35,530 bases of DNA from Propionibacteriaceae bacterium (GTDB lineage Bacteria; Actinomycetota; Actinomycetes; Propionibacteriales; Propionibacteriaceae). Each line of letters begins with the position of its first letter. The stretch's first letter is position 1. A program made the position numbers and the translations under genes. The notes under the pieces were generated by a model. The model was not told the DNA's origin. It was given only the letters and a program-made list of their open reading frames with translations, and did not search any database. Where the stretch lies: assembly GCA_027492675.1 (NCBI GenBank), contig JAPUEI010000092.1, positions 1 through 35,530 on the forward strand, in the 5' to 3' direction. Positions 26,781 through 34,124 of this stretch are shown here, piece after piece.

Positions 26781-27946
26781 TGCGCGTCATGGGCATGATC
26801 TCGGGCACGTCGCACGACGGCATCGACGTCGCGGTGGTCGACCTCACCTCCTCCGATGAGCTGCTGATCGGACGGGTGCTGTACAGCGACACCGTGCCGT
26901 ACGACCCGGCGCTGCGCGCCCGCTTGGTCGCCGCCCTGCCGCCCCAGCCGACCACGCTCGCGGAGATGTGCCAGTTGGACACGCTCATCGGGCAGGCCTT
27001 CGCTGACGTGGCCGTCGGCGCCGCCGAGGCGGTCGGCGGCGTCGACGCGGTCTGCTCGCACGGGCAGACGGTGTACCACTGGGTCGAGGGCGACCATGCG
27101 CTCGGCACGCTGCAGATCGGGCAGCCCGCGTGGATCGCCGAACGGGTCGGCGCTCCGGTGGTCGCGGACGTCCGGGCCCGCGACCTCACCGTCGGCGGCC
27201 ACGGCGCGCCGCTGGCCTCGTTCCTCGACGCGCTGCTGCTCGGCGGCCACGACGGCGTACCCGCCGCGCTGAACCTCGGCGGCATCTCCAACGTGACCGT
27301 GGTGGGCGAGCAGCTGTACGCGTTCGACATCGGCCCCGCGAACGCGCTCATCGACGCGATCGTCCTCGCCGACGGGCTGAACGACGTGGGGTACGACGAC
27401 GGCGGACGGCTGGCAGCAGCCGGCACGGTGGACGAGGCGCTGCTCGCGACGTTCCTGGCCGACCCCTACTACGCGCTGCCCGCGCCCAAGAGCACGGGCA
27501 AGGAGCACTTCCACCTGAACTACGTCCGCGAGACGGTCGCCCAGCTCGGGCGAGAGGTGTCGTCCGCTGACCTGCTGGCCACGCTGACGGAGCTGACCGT
27601 ACGGACGGTGGCCGATGCGATCCGTACCGCTGGCGTCACGTACCTCGCCCTGTCCGGCGGCGGCTGCCACAACCCGCTCGTCGTGAACGGGCTGCGGGCC
27701 GCACTCCCCGGGGTCGAGGTCGTCACCAGCGAGGATCTGTCGGTGCCCAGCGACGGCAAGGAGGCGATCCTGTTCGCCGTCATCGGCTGGTGCACGATGC
27801 ACGGCCTGCCCGCGATCGTGCCTGGCGGTACGGGCGCGCGCGAGCCCCGCATCCTGGGCAGCATCACCCCTGGTCAGGGCCCGTTGCGGCTCCCAGAGCC
27901 GGTCGGCCCGATCCGCACGATCCGCCTCGAGGGGAGCGGATCGTGA
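26780..27946 (+). CDS. anmK: Anhydro-N-acetylmuramic acid kinase
   Basis: 388 residues. AnmK opens the 1,6-anhydro ring of anhydroMurNAc and phosphorylates it with ATP, giving MurNAc-6-phosphate, the substrate of MurQ. Visible signatures are GMISGTSHDGIDVAVVD (usually SGTSLDGID; His replaces Leu here), VCSHGQTVYHW, IGQPAWIAERVGAPVVADVR, GGHGAPLASFLDALL, NLGGISNVTVV, FDIGPANALIDA (usually GPGN) and LSGGGCHNPLV. The start overlaps the murQ stop (TGATG). The ligand is a product of lytic transglycosylases, which suggests that the imported material is anhydro-muropeptide. Confidence 0.96.
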   Translation: MRVMGMISGTSHDGIDVAVVDLTSSDELLIGRVLYSDTVPYDPALRARLVAALPPQPTTLAEMCQLDTLIGQAFADVAVGAAEAVGGVDAVCSHGQTVYHWVEGDHALGTLQIGQPAWIAERVGAPVVADVRARDLTVGGHGAPLASFLDALLLGGHDGVPAALNLGGISNVTVVGEQLYAFDIGPANALIDAIVLADGLNDVGYDDGGRLAAAGTVDEALLATFLADPYYALPAPKSTGKEHFHLNYVRETVAQLGREVSSADLLATLTELTVRTVADAIRTAGVTYLALSGGGCHNPLVVNGLRAALPGVEVVTSEDLSVPSDGKEAILFAVIGWCTMHGLPAIVPGGTGAREPRILGSITPGQGPLRLPEPVGPIRTIRLEGSGS

Positions 27947-28431
27947 GGGTTGACCTCCGGCAGGCCGGCGCAGACGACCTGGACGGCATCGTCGAGGTCT
28001 TCCTCGACTGCTGGCGCCAGAGCTACCGCGGGGTGCTGCCCGACCGGCTGGTCGACTCCCTGAGCGACGAGGACGCGTACGCCATGTGGCATCGCGGCCT
28101 CGCCGCCCCGGGGGTCACCGGCGTCATCGCCGTCCGCGAAGACACGGTGCTCGGGGTGACCCGCTACGAGCTGGACGGCACGACCGGGCTGGTCCACTCC
28201 CTGTACGTCTCGCCCTCGGCCCGCGGGCTGGGTCTCGGACGTCGCCTGCTCGACCACGCCGCAGTCGACCTCGCCGCGCAGGGGGCAGTGACCGCGACCT
28301 TGTGGGTCTTCGCCGACAACGCGCCCTCGATCGGCTTCTACGGCGCGTGCGGATGGCTGCCCGACGGCGTCTCGCGGGTGCAGGACGCGTTCGGCGAACC
28401 CGAGATCGAGCTCCGCAAGGACCTGTCATGA
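27943..28431 (+). CDS. GNAT-family N-acetyltransferase
   Basis: 162 residues. A GNAT domain: VRVDLRQAGADDLDGIVEVF at the start, motif A VHSLYVSPSARGLGLGRRLL with the acetyl-CoA pyrophosphate loop, and motif B region TLWVFADNAPSIGFYGACGW. The acceptor is unknown. Being inside the muropeptide operon it may act on an amino sugar or on peptide-derived amino acids; no residue shows which. GTG start overlaps the anmK stop (GTGA), with GAGGGG upstream; the stop overlaps the next start (ATGA). Confidence 0.9.
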   Translation: MRVDLRQAGADDLDGIVEVFLDCWRQSYRGVLPDRLVDSLSDEDAYAMWHRGLAAPGVTGVIAVREDTVLGVTRYELDGTTGLVHSLYVSPSARGLGLGRRLLDHAAVDLAAQGAVTATLWVFADNAPSIGFYGACGWLPDGVSRVQDAFGEPEIELRKDLS

Positions 28432-29552
28432 ACGGCGACCCGGGCGACGTGCTGGCCACGGTCACGCGCGCCACGAACGCCGTCCACGAGGTGCCGGACG
28501 GGCCGCTGGGCGTGGTGCTGGGCGTGGCCTGCGACACCGGGACGCGCATCGCCCGAGCCGGGACGCGGGACTCGATGGGCCGCCCGCTCGCGACCAGCAC
28601 CCGCTTCGACGTCGCGTCGGTCACCAAGGTCGCCGCGACGACGACCTCGATTCACCGGCTGGCGTCGGTCGGCGCGCTGTCCCTCGACGAGCCCGTACAC
28701 CGTTTCGTACCCACGACGTCCTGCGCGCCCGGCACCACGCTGGCCATGCTGATGCAGCACCGCGCGGGCTTGTGGGAGTGGCAGCCGCTGTACCTCGCCC
28801 GCGCCGCCGACGGCTCGACGCCCACGGCCGCGGAGGCGATGGACAGCCTCCCGTTGCGCTACCCGGCCGGCGAGCGTCGCGCGTACTCCGACCTGGGCTT
28901 CGTGCTGCTCGGACGCGTCGTGGCCCAGGTCACCGGACAGCCCCTCGATCGTGCTGTCGCCGAGCTCGTGACCGAGCCGTTGGGGCTCGTCGACACGGGG
29001 TACGGGCCGGCGTCGGGCCACGTCGCGGCGAGTGCCCCGAACGAGGCGATCGAGCGCGAGATGGTGCGCAGCGGCGAGCCGTACCCCGTGCTGTACGAGG
29101 CGGGCGAGGTCGGCTGGCGTACTCATGAGCTCATCGGCGAGGTCGACGACGGCAACTGCTTCCACGCGCTCGGTGGGGTCAGCGGGCACGCCGGGATCTT
29201 CTCCACGGTCCCCGATCTGCTGCGCCTCGGGCGGTCGCTGGCCCAGGCCGGGGACCGCGAGGACCTGTGGCGTCCCGAGGTGACGTCGCGGATCTTCCAG
29301 GAAGGCCCCGACGAGGGCCAGGCGCTGGGGTGGCGCACCCAGGCCGTTCAGGTCCAGGGCGTACCGCGCACCATGCTGTGGCACCCCGGCTTCACGGGCT
29401 GCGCCGTGGGCTTCGTGCCCGACTCCGGCATCGCCGTCGCGATGCTGTCGAACCGGCTGATGTCGGCGGCTCCGCAGCCGACCGCCGTGCTCTGGACCAC
29501 CGCGCTCACCAGCCTGGGCCTGCTGCCGATCACCGAGGGGAGCGCCGCGTGA
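28428..29552 (+). CDS. Serine beta-lactamase-fold hydrolase, candidate MurNAc-L-alanine amidase (AmiE-like)
   Basis: 374 residues of the beta-lactamase/esterase (class C-like) family. The catalytic elements are SVTK (Ser64, Lys67), YSD (Tyr153) and HPGFTG (His319 onward, the place of the KTG triad). In addition there are HRAGLWEWQPLY, PLRYPAGERRAYSDLGF and LGGVSGHAGIFSTVPDL. No signal peptide is present, so it acts in the cytoplasm, which rules out a usual secreted beta-lactamase. In Bacillus subtilis the MurNAc operon contains AmiE (YbbE), a beta-lactamase-family N-acetylmuramoyl-L-alanine amidase. By analogy this enzyme could strip peptides from imported muropeptides; that assignment is inference from context. 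Confidence 0.85.
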   Translation: MNGDPGDVLATVTRATNAVHEVPDGPLGVVLGVACDTGTRIARAGTRDSMGRPLATSTRFDVASVTKVAATTTSIHRLASVGALSLDEPVHRFVPTTSCAPGTTLAMLMQHRAGLWEWQPLYLARAADGSTPTAAEAMDSLPLRYPAGERRAYSDLGFVLLGRVVAQVTGQPLDRAVAELVTEPLGLVDTGYGPASGHVAASAPNEAIEREMVRSGEPYPVLYEAGEVGWRTHELIGEVDDGNCFHALGGVSGHAGIFSTVPDLLRLGRSLAQAGDREDLWRPEVTSRIFQEGPDEGQALGWRTQAVQVQGVPRTMLWHPGFTGCAVGFVPDSGIAVAMLSNRLMSAAPQPTAVLWTTALTSLGLLPITEGSAA

Positions 29553-31195
29553 CCACGCCGACGACCGACCAACCCGTACTGGCCATCCGTGACCTGTCGA
29601 TCGGGTTCCGTACGGGCGCAGACCTCGTGCCCGCCGTGCAGGGCGTGACCATCGACGTGATGGCCGGCGAGACCGTCGCCGTCGTGGGTGAGTCAGGCTC
29701 GGGCAAGAGCACCACCGCCGCCGCCGTCAACGGGCTGCTGCCCGAGAATGCGGTGATCTCCAGCGGCCAGGTGCTGTTCGACGGCCGCGACATCCAGCAG
29801 CTGGGCGAGCGCGAGCTGGTCGCCGTCCGGGGCGCAGGCATCGGCCTGGTGCCGCAGGACCCGATGAGCAACCTCAACCCGCTGATGCGGATCGGCGACC
29901 AGATCGGCGAGGCACTCGAGGTGCACGGCCGTACGACGGGGCGCGCGACCACCGATCGCGTCCATGAGCTGCTCGAGATGGTCGGCATCCCCGACCCCGT
30001 ACGTCGTGCTCGTCAGTACCCTCACGAGTTCTCCGGCGGCATGCGCCAGCGGGTGCTGATCGCGATCGGTCTGTCCTGCAACCCGCGTCTGCTCATCGCC
30101 GACGAACCGACCTCCGCGCTCGACGTCACCGTGCAGCGCCGGGTCCTCGACCAGCTCGGCGCCCTCACCACGGGCTCGGGCACCGCGGTCTTCCTCATCA
30201 CCCACGACCTCGCCCTGGCCGCCGAGCGCGCCGACCGCGTCGTCGTCATGCACCGTGGCCGGATCGTCGAGCAGGGCATCTCGGAGGAGGTGCTGCGGCG
30301 GCCGACCCACGACTACACGAAGGCGCTGATCGCGGCCGTCCCCGGGCTGTCGCTGGGCCGCTCGTCTGCGCGCGTGACCGACCGCGAGCCCGTACGGGCG
30401 TCCGCTGGCACGCTCGTGTCGGTACAGCACGTCGTCAAGGAGTACGCCCTCCGCGGACGCTCCTCGGCGGCGTTCCGCGCGGTCGACGACGTGAGCTTCG
30501 ACATCGCTGCGGGCACCACGGTGTCGCTGGTCGGGGAGTCGGGGTCGGGCAAGTCGACGACCGCGAACATGCTTCTCGGCCTGGAGACCATCACGTCGGG
30601 GTCGATCCTGTTCGAGGGCGCCGACCTGTCGCGGATGCGCGGCAAGGACCTGTTCGCGCTCCGGCGACGGGTGCAGCCGGTGTTCCAGAACCCGTACTCG
30701 TCGCTCGACCCGCGCTACAGCGTCGAGCGCTCCATCGCGGAGCCGCTCGCCGTGCACAAGGTCGGCGACGCGGCGAGCCGGAAGGCGCGCGTCCGGGAGC
30801 TGCTCGACCAGGTCGCCTTGCCCGCGGCCATGGCCGACCGCTACCCCCACGAGCTCTCCGGGGGGCAGCGGCAGCGGGTCGCGATCGCACGGGCGCTGGC
30901 CTTGCGACCGGACCTCGTCGTGCTGGACGAGGCGGTGTCGGCGCTCGACGTGCTCGTGCAGTCACAGATCCTCGACCTGCTCGCGTCGCTGCAGCAGGAG
31001 ATGGGCCTGGCCTACCTGTTCATCAGCCACGACCTCGCCGTCGTGAAGATGATCTCCGACCAGGTGCACGTCATGCGCGCGGGCGTCGTGGTCGAGTCCG
31101 GCACCCCGGACGCGATCTTCGACCACCCGACCCACGAGTACACGCAGGAGCTTCTCGCCGCCATCCCCGGTCGAGGGGTGGCCGAGTCGGCCTGA
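29549..31195 (+). CDS. Double ABC ATPase (DppD-DppF fusion type)
   Basis: 548 residues with two complete nucleotide-binding domains. NBD1 has Walker A GESGSGKST (residues 47-55), the Q-loop VPQDPMSNLNP, signature FSGGMRQR and Walker B LLIADEPTSALD. NBD2 has Walker A GESGSGKST (329-337), FQNPYSSLDPR, signature LSGGQRQR and Walker B VVLDEAVSALD. Both end in the oligopeptide-transporter-specific segment (RRPTHDYTKALIAAVPG and DHPTHEYTQELLAAIPG). It powers the permease pair encoded earlier in the operon. GTG start overlaps the previous stop (GTGA). It is last in the operon and its stop codon lies within the terminator stem. Confidence 0.95.
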   Translation: MTTPTTDQPVLAIRDLSIGFRTGADLVPAVQGVTIDVMAGETVAVVGESGSGKSTTAAAVNGLLPENAVISSGQVLFDGRDIQQLGERELVAVRGAGIGLVPQDPMSNLNPLMRIGDQIGEALEVHGRTTGRATTDRVHELLEMVGIPDPVRRARQYPHEFSGGMRQRVLIAIGLSCNPRLLIADEPTSALDVTVQRRVLDQLGALTTGSGTAVFLITHDLALAAERADRVVVMHRGRIVEQGISEEVLRRPTHDYTKALIAAVPGLSLGRSSARVTDREPVRASAGTLVSVQHVVKEYALRGRSSAAFRAVDDVSFDIAAGTTVSLVGESGSGKSTTANMLLGLETITSGSILFEGADLSRMRGKDLFALRRRVQPVFQNPYSSLDPRYSVERSIAEPLAVHKVGDAASRKARVRELLDQVALPAAMADRYPHELSGGQRQRVAIARALALRPDLVVLDEAVSALDVLVQSQILDLLASLQQEMGLAYLFISHDLAVVKMISDQVHVMRAGVVVESGTPDAIFDHPTHEYTQELLAAIPGRGVAESA

Positions 31196-31238
31196 GGTGG
31201 CAGCCCGGATGCGGACGCACGCGGGCTGGAACCTCAGG
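31191..31238. terminator. Symmetric bidirectional terminator of the muropeptide operon
   Basis: A long interrupted hairpin: CCTGAGGT pairs with ACCTCAGG, CAGCCCG with CGGGCTG, and TGCG with CGCA, separated by symmetric 2-nt bulges. The TGA stop codon of the ABC ATPase gene (31193-31195) is part of the outer stem. Because the 80-residue gene on the other strand ends 6 bp away, the hairpin can end both transcripts. There is no T-tract. Confidence 0.78.
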
Positions 31239-31244
31239 GCCTCG

Positions 31245-31487
31245 TCAGGCGTCGCGGTCCGGCTGGTTGTCACCGGCCCACTGCTTGCCGAACTCCGCAG
31301 CCGTGGCGTCGGAGTCCTCGTCGGCGATGTTCGCCCACCGCTCGGGGAAGCCGTCGACGCCGGTACCGGCGGGCGGATCAAGGGGAGTGGTGGTGTGGGG
31401 ACGATCCTCGTCCAGCTCGTACACCTCGTCGTCGGGGTTCTCGGGGATCATCGTGTCCTTGCTCTCATAGACCTCATCGGACGTCAT
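31245..31487 (-). CDS. Small acidic protein, unknown function
   Basis: 80 residues, strongly acidic (segments PENPDDEVYELDEDRP and ADEDSDATAAEFGKQW), probably largely unstructured, without signal or membrane segment. The tyrosine-containing motifs DEVYESKD and DEVYELDED are two related copies. I do not recognise the family. The evidence that it is a gene is a strong AAGGAGG site 6 nt before the ATG and placement before a terminator. Divergent from the glycerate kinase gene across 98 bp. Confidence 0.75.
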   Translation of the reverse strand: MTSDEVYESKDTMIPENPDDEVYELDEDRPHTTTPLDPPAGTGVDGFPERWANIADEDSDATAAEFGKQWAGDNQPDRDA

Positions 31488-31585
31488 GGGTTCCTCCTTC
31501 GTTCAACCGTCAGTCCCCTCCAGTACCCAGTCCGTACCGACTTGGTCACGCGTTCCACCTAGAGTCGACTACAGGAGGTGGGCAG

Positions 31586-32704
31586 ATGTTCGTCGTGTGC
31601 GCGCCGGACTCGTACAAGGAGTCCATGTCGGCGCCCGTGGCCGCGCAGCAGATGGCCGACGGGGTGCGCGACGCGTACCCGGACGCGGTCGTGATCCAGC
31701 TGCCGATGTCCGACGGTGGCGAGGGCTTCGCGACCGCGATCGCCGCTGCCACCAAGGCCGTCTGGGCGCCGGTGATCGTGCCCGATGCGTTGGGGAGACC
31801 CATCGAGGCGTCGTACGCGTGGGCGCCGGGCTCGAGACGCGCCGTCATCGAGATGGCGACCGCCGCCGGCCTGGAGGGCATCCCCGTGCTGGAGCGTGAC
31901 GTACGGAGGTCGTCCACGCGTGGCGTGGGTCGGCTGATGCTGGCCGCGCTCGACGAGGGCGCCCGCCACCTGGTCGTGGGGCTGGGCGGCTCGGCGACCA
32001 ACGACGGTGGCGCCGGGATGCTGGCCGAGCTGGGCGTGCGGTACGTGGATGCCGCGGGTGTCGAGCTGGAGCCTGTACCGACGGAGCTGGAACGTACGGC
32101 GGCCATCGACGTCGCCGGGCTGGACCCCCGGCTGGCCGACTGCCGCATCGACGCCGCCTGCGACGTGACGAACCCCTTGCTGGGCGCCCACGGGGCCAGC
32201 GCGGTGTACGGACCGCAGAAGGGCGCGACACCGGACGACGTGACGTACTTGGACGGTGTACTGGCGCACCTCGTGGAGCTGTCTCCGGCGAGCGCGGCGG
32301 TCGCGGCCGGGCTCCCGGGCTCGGGGGCTGCCGGCGGTCTGGGGTGGGCGCTGCTCGGGTTCCTGGGCGCGTCCATGCGGCCGGGCGTGGACCTCGTCGC
32401 CGAGACCATCGGCCTCGAGGACGCCATCGCGCAGGCCGATCTCGTACTCACCGGTGAGGGCTCCGTCGACGCCCAGACGCTGCAGGGCAAGACGCCCGCG
32501 GGCGTGGCCGCGATCGCCCAGCGCCACTCCGTACCCGTGGCCGTCTTCGGCGGCCGGATCACCTCCGACGCGCTTCCCTTCGCCTCGGAGTCGGTCGCGC
32601 TGGTGTCGATCACGCCGGAGGGGCAGCCGCTGGCCGAGGCGCTGCGGCTGGGGCCGGAGAACCTCCGTGCTGCGGTGGCTGAGTGGGTGAGCGGCCGAGG
32701 GTAG
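31586..32704 (+). CDS. Glycerate kinase (GarK/GlxK family)
   Basis: 372 residues. The enzyme phosphorylates glycerate with ATP, feeding glycolysis. Family blocks are present in order: APDSYKESMSA at the N-terminus, PMSDGGEGF, GLGGSATNDGGAGMLAELG, CDVTNPLLGAHGASAVYGPQKG, and LTGEGSVDAQTLQGKTPAGV. The length is normal for bacterial GarK/GlxK. AGGAGG lies about 7 nt before the ATG, and TAGAGT (31560-31565) may be the -10 box. No other glyoxylate or glucarate gene is nearby. Its stop codon lies within the palindrome that probably controls vapBC. Confidence 0.93.
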   Translation: MFVVCAPDSYKESMSAPVAAQQMADGVRDAYPDAVVIQLPMSDGGEGFATAIAAATKAVWAPVIVPDALGRPIEASYAWAPGSRRAVIEMATAAGLEGIPVLERDVRRSSTRGVGRLMLAALDEGARHLVVGLGGSATNDGGAGMLAELGVRYVDAAGVELEPVPTELERTAAIDVAGLDPRLADCRIDAACDVTNPLLGAHGASAVYGPQKGATPDDVTYLDGVLAHLVELSPASAAVAAGLPGSGAAGGLGWALLGFLGASMRPGVDLVAETIGLEDAIAQADLVLTGEGSVDAQTLQGKTPAGVAAIAQRHSVPVAVFGGRITSDALPFASESVALVSITPEGQPLAEALRLGPENLRAAVAEWVSGRG

Positions 32705-32728
32705 ACATCTACCGTGGATGGGTAGACT
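32701..32728 (+). promoter_or_regulatory. Promoter and candidate operator of vapBC
   Basis: GTAGACATCTAC is a palindrome with 5-bp arms (32701-32712), and the half-site GTAGAC recurs at 32722-32727, about two helical turns on. The second half-site overlaps a -10 box TAGACT (32723-32728) that ends 6 nt before the vapB ATG. Binding of a VapBC complex here would cover the promoter. The first palindrome also contains the glycerate kinase stop codon. Confidence 0.6.
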
Positions 32729-32734
32729 GACTCC

Positions 32735-32992
32735 ATGGGCCTCAATATCAAGAACGAGCGGGTTCACGCGCTGGCGCGTGACGCCGCGCAGCGCACCGGC
32801 CTGTCTCAGACGAGTGTCATCGAGGAGGCGCTGGTTCAGTACCTGCAGCGACTCGACAGCGCTCGCCGCGAGGACAGAGCCCGGGTCGACGAGATCCTCG
32901 CCATGTTCGATGCCCGCTTGACGGACGACGACCGGGCGGAGATGCGAGCTTTCATGGAGGACATGTACGACGAAGACGGGTTGCCCCGATGA
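32735..32992 (+). CDS. vapB: VapB-type antitoxin (Rv0623-like ribbon-helix-helix)
   Basis: 85 residues. The N-terminal part MGLNIKNERVHALARDAAQR is typical of Rv0623-type VapB antitoxins (a beta strand followed by two helices, with TGLSQTSVIEEALVQYL). The acidic C-terminal part (TDDDRAEMRAFMEDMYDEDG) would wrap around and block the toxin. The ATG follows a TAGACT box by 6 nt and lacks a ribosome binding site, so the mRNA is probably leaderless. The stop overlaps the toxin start (ATGA). Confidence 0.9.
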   Translation: MGLNIKNERVHALARDAAQRTGLSQTSVIEEALVQYLQRLDSARREDRARVDEILAMFDARLTDDDRAEMRAFMEDMYDEDGLPR

Positions 32993-33378
32993 TCCTCGAC
33001 ACATCGGTGCTTGCCGCGATCATCTTCGGCGAGGACGATCGCGCCGCGATTCTGGAGGCCATCTCCGGCGCGCCGTCGCGACGGATCTCGGCCGCGACGT
33101 ACATCGAGCTGTCGATCGTGGTGGACAGTCGGCGCGATCCCGTGATGTCGCGGGGCCTTGACGACCTGCTCGCCAGGCTTCGCATCGAGGTGGTCGACCT
33201 GACGTTCTCGCAGGCTCAGGTCGCGCGGGGCGCCCATCTGGACTTCGGGCGTCGCAGTGGGAACCCCGCGAAGTTGAACATGGGCGACTGCTTCTCTTAT
33301 TCGCTCGCCAAGATCCGCGATGAGCCCCTGCTGTGGAAGGGCGACGACTTCGGGCACACGGACGTGCGAAGGGCCTGA
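32989..33378 (+). CDS. vapC: VapC-type PIN-domain ribonuclease toxin
   Basis: 129 residues, one PIN domain. The acidic metal-binding residues are in place: Asp4 (MILDTS), Glu40 (ATYIELS), Asp100 (NMGDCFSYSLAK) and Asp119 or Asp120 (WKGDDF). VapC toxins cut specific tRNA or rRNA sites; the target of this one cannot be told. Start overlaps vapB (ATGA). All catalytic residues are intact, so the module appears active. Confidence 0.93.
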   Translation: MILDTSVLAAIIFGEDDRAAILEAISGAPSRRISAATYIELSIVVDSRRDPVMSRGLDDLLARLRIEVVDLTFSQAQVARGAHLDFGRRSGNPAKLNMGDCFSYSLAKIRDEPLLWKGDDFGHTDVRRA

Positions 33379-33410
33379 GTCAGCGATCGGGCGTTGTCCG
33401 AGGTGCCCGG

Positions 33411-33416
33411 TACGGT
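33411..33416 (+). promoter_or_regulatory. -10 box TACGGT of a leaderless gene
   Basis: TACGGT ends 7 nt before the ATG at 33424, the same arrangement as at 9217 and 33662. No ribosome binding site is present. Confidence 0.4.
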
Positions 33417-33423
33417 CACAGAC

Positions 33424-33642
33424 ATGTCGACGCGCGGCCGTTCCGGACTCGGGTCACTCAGCGACCGCGTGCGGCGGCCGACCACGGCGTTCTGCCTTGT
33501 CGACGGGCAGTCGCCGGGCTTGGTGATGGAGTGGCTGAAGGTCGCGGACCTGTGGGCAGCGAGGGTGGCCTACCTCGACGACGGTGCCCTCGTCGTGGCC
33601 GTACTCGAGTCGTCCCGGCTGCAGAAGGCTCCGGTCTCTTGA
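33424..33642 (+). CDS. Unrecognised 72-residue protein
   Basis: A small protein with a basic N-terminus (STRGRSGLGSLSDRVRRP) and a hydrophobic, beta-like second half (TTAFCLVDG, VAYLDDGALVVAVLESS). It has no signal peptide and no family I recognise. Support is a plausible TACGGT -10 box with leaderless spacing, and the fact that the frame fills the space between vapC and the next promoter. Its stop codon overlaps the -35 box of the following gene, which implies compact organisation. Confidence 0.55.
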   Translation: MSTRGRSGLGSLSDRVRRPTTAFCLVDGQSPGLVMEWLKVADLWAARVAYLDDGALVVAVLESSRLQKAPVS

Positions 33643-33681
33643 CGATACGGAAAGTCGGTCCTACTCTTTCCGCTATGGAAA
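33639..33681 (+). promoter_or_regulatory. Promoter with overlapping GGAAA/TTTCC operator
   Basis: TTGACG (33639-33644), a 17-bp spacer and TACTCT (33662-33667) make a near-ideal promoter, with the ATG 7 nt after the -10 box. CGGAAAG (33648-33654) and CTTTCCG (33666-33672) form an inverted repeat that covers the spacer and -10 box. TTTCC-GCTAT-GGAAA (33667-33681) adds a third half-site that runs into the coding sequence. A repressor bound here would block the promoter; the winged-helix protein encoded second in the operon is the natural candidate. Confidence 0.72.
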
Positions 33682-34124
33682 ACGAGTCGTACGACGCACG
33701 CTCGGCCCTTGAGGCCGCCCAGGCCACCGAGGTCCGCAGCGCTCAGATCGCCACGTCGACCCCGTGGTACGCGCCGTGGTACGGGATCACGTGTTCCCTG
33801 GTGCCGGCCGCGATCGGGTTCCTGGCAGCGAGCCAGGTCGGGCTCGGCCTCGTCCTCATCACGCTCGAGTGCGTGTCCCTGGCCCTGCTCGTGACCACGT
33901 ACCAGCGCATCACGGGGGTGTGGCCGTCAGCTCGCGGTGGGATGGCGCACTTCGTGGCTGCGATCGCCGTGATGCTCGGGGCCGGAGTGCTGAACTGCGT
34001 GCTGGGCGTGGCCTACGGCGTGAGTTGGTGGATCCTCGTCGTCGCGGCCGTGACCGCGGTCGGGATGGCGCTGCTGAGTCGAAGCTACGACGCCGCCCTG
34101 GTGCGCAAGAACGGTGACCGATGA
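33675..34124 (+). CDS. Four-span membrane protein, operon partner of a winged-helix regulator
   Basis: 149 residues. After a polar N-terminus of about 35 residues come four spans: ITCSLVPAAIGFLAAS, VGLGLVLITLECVSLALLV, MAHFVAAIAVMLGAGVLNCV and WWILVVAAVTAVGMALL. The family is not recognised. The N-terminal STPWYAPWYG is distinctive. The ATG lies 7 nt after a TACTCT box with no ribosome binding site, so the transcript is probably leaderless. The stop overlaps the regulator start (ATGA). Pairing of a small membrane protein with this class of regulator is common in actinobacteria and its role is unknown. Confidence 0.82.
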   Translation: MENESYDARSALEAAQATEVRSAQIATSTPWYAPWYGITCSLVPAAIGFLAASQVGLGLVLITLECVSLALLVTTYQRITGVWPSARGGMAHFVAAIAVMLGAGVLNCVLGVAYGVSWWILVVAAVTAVGMALLSRSYDAALVRKNGDR

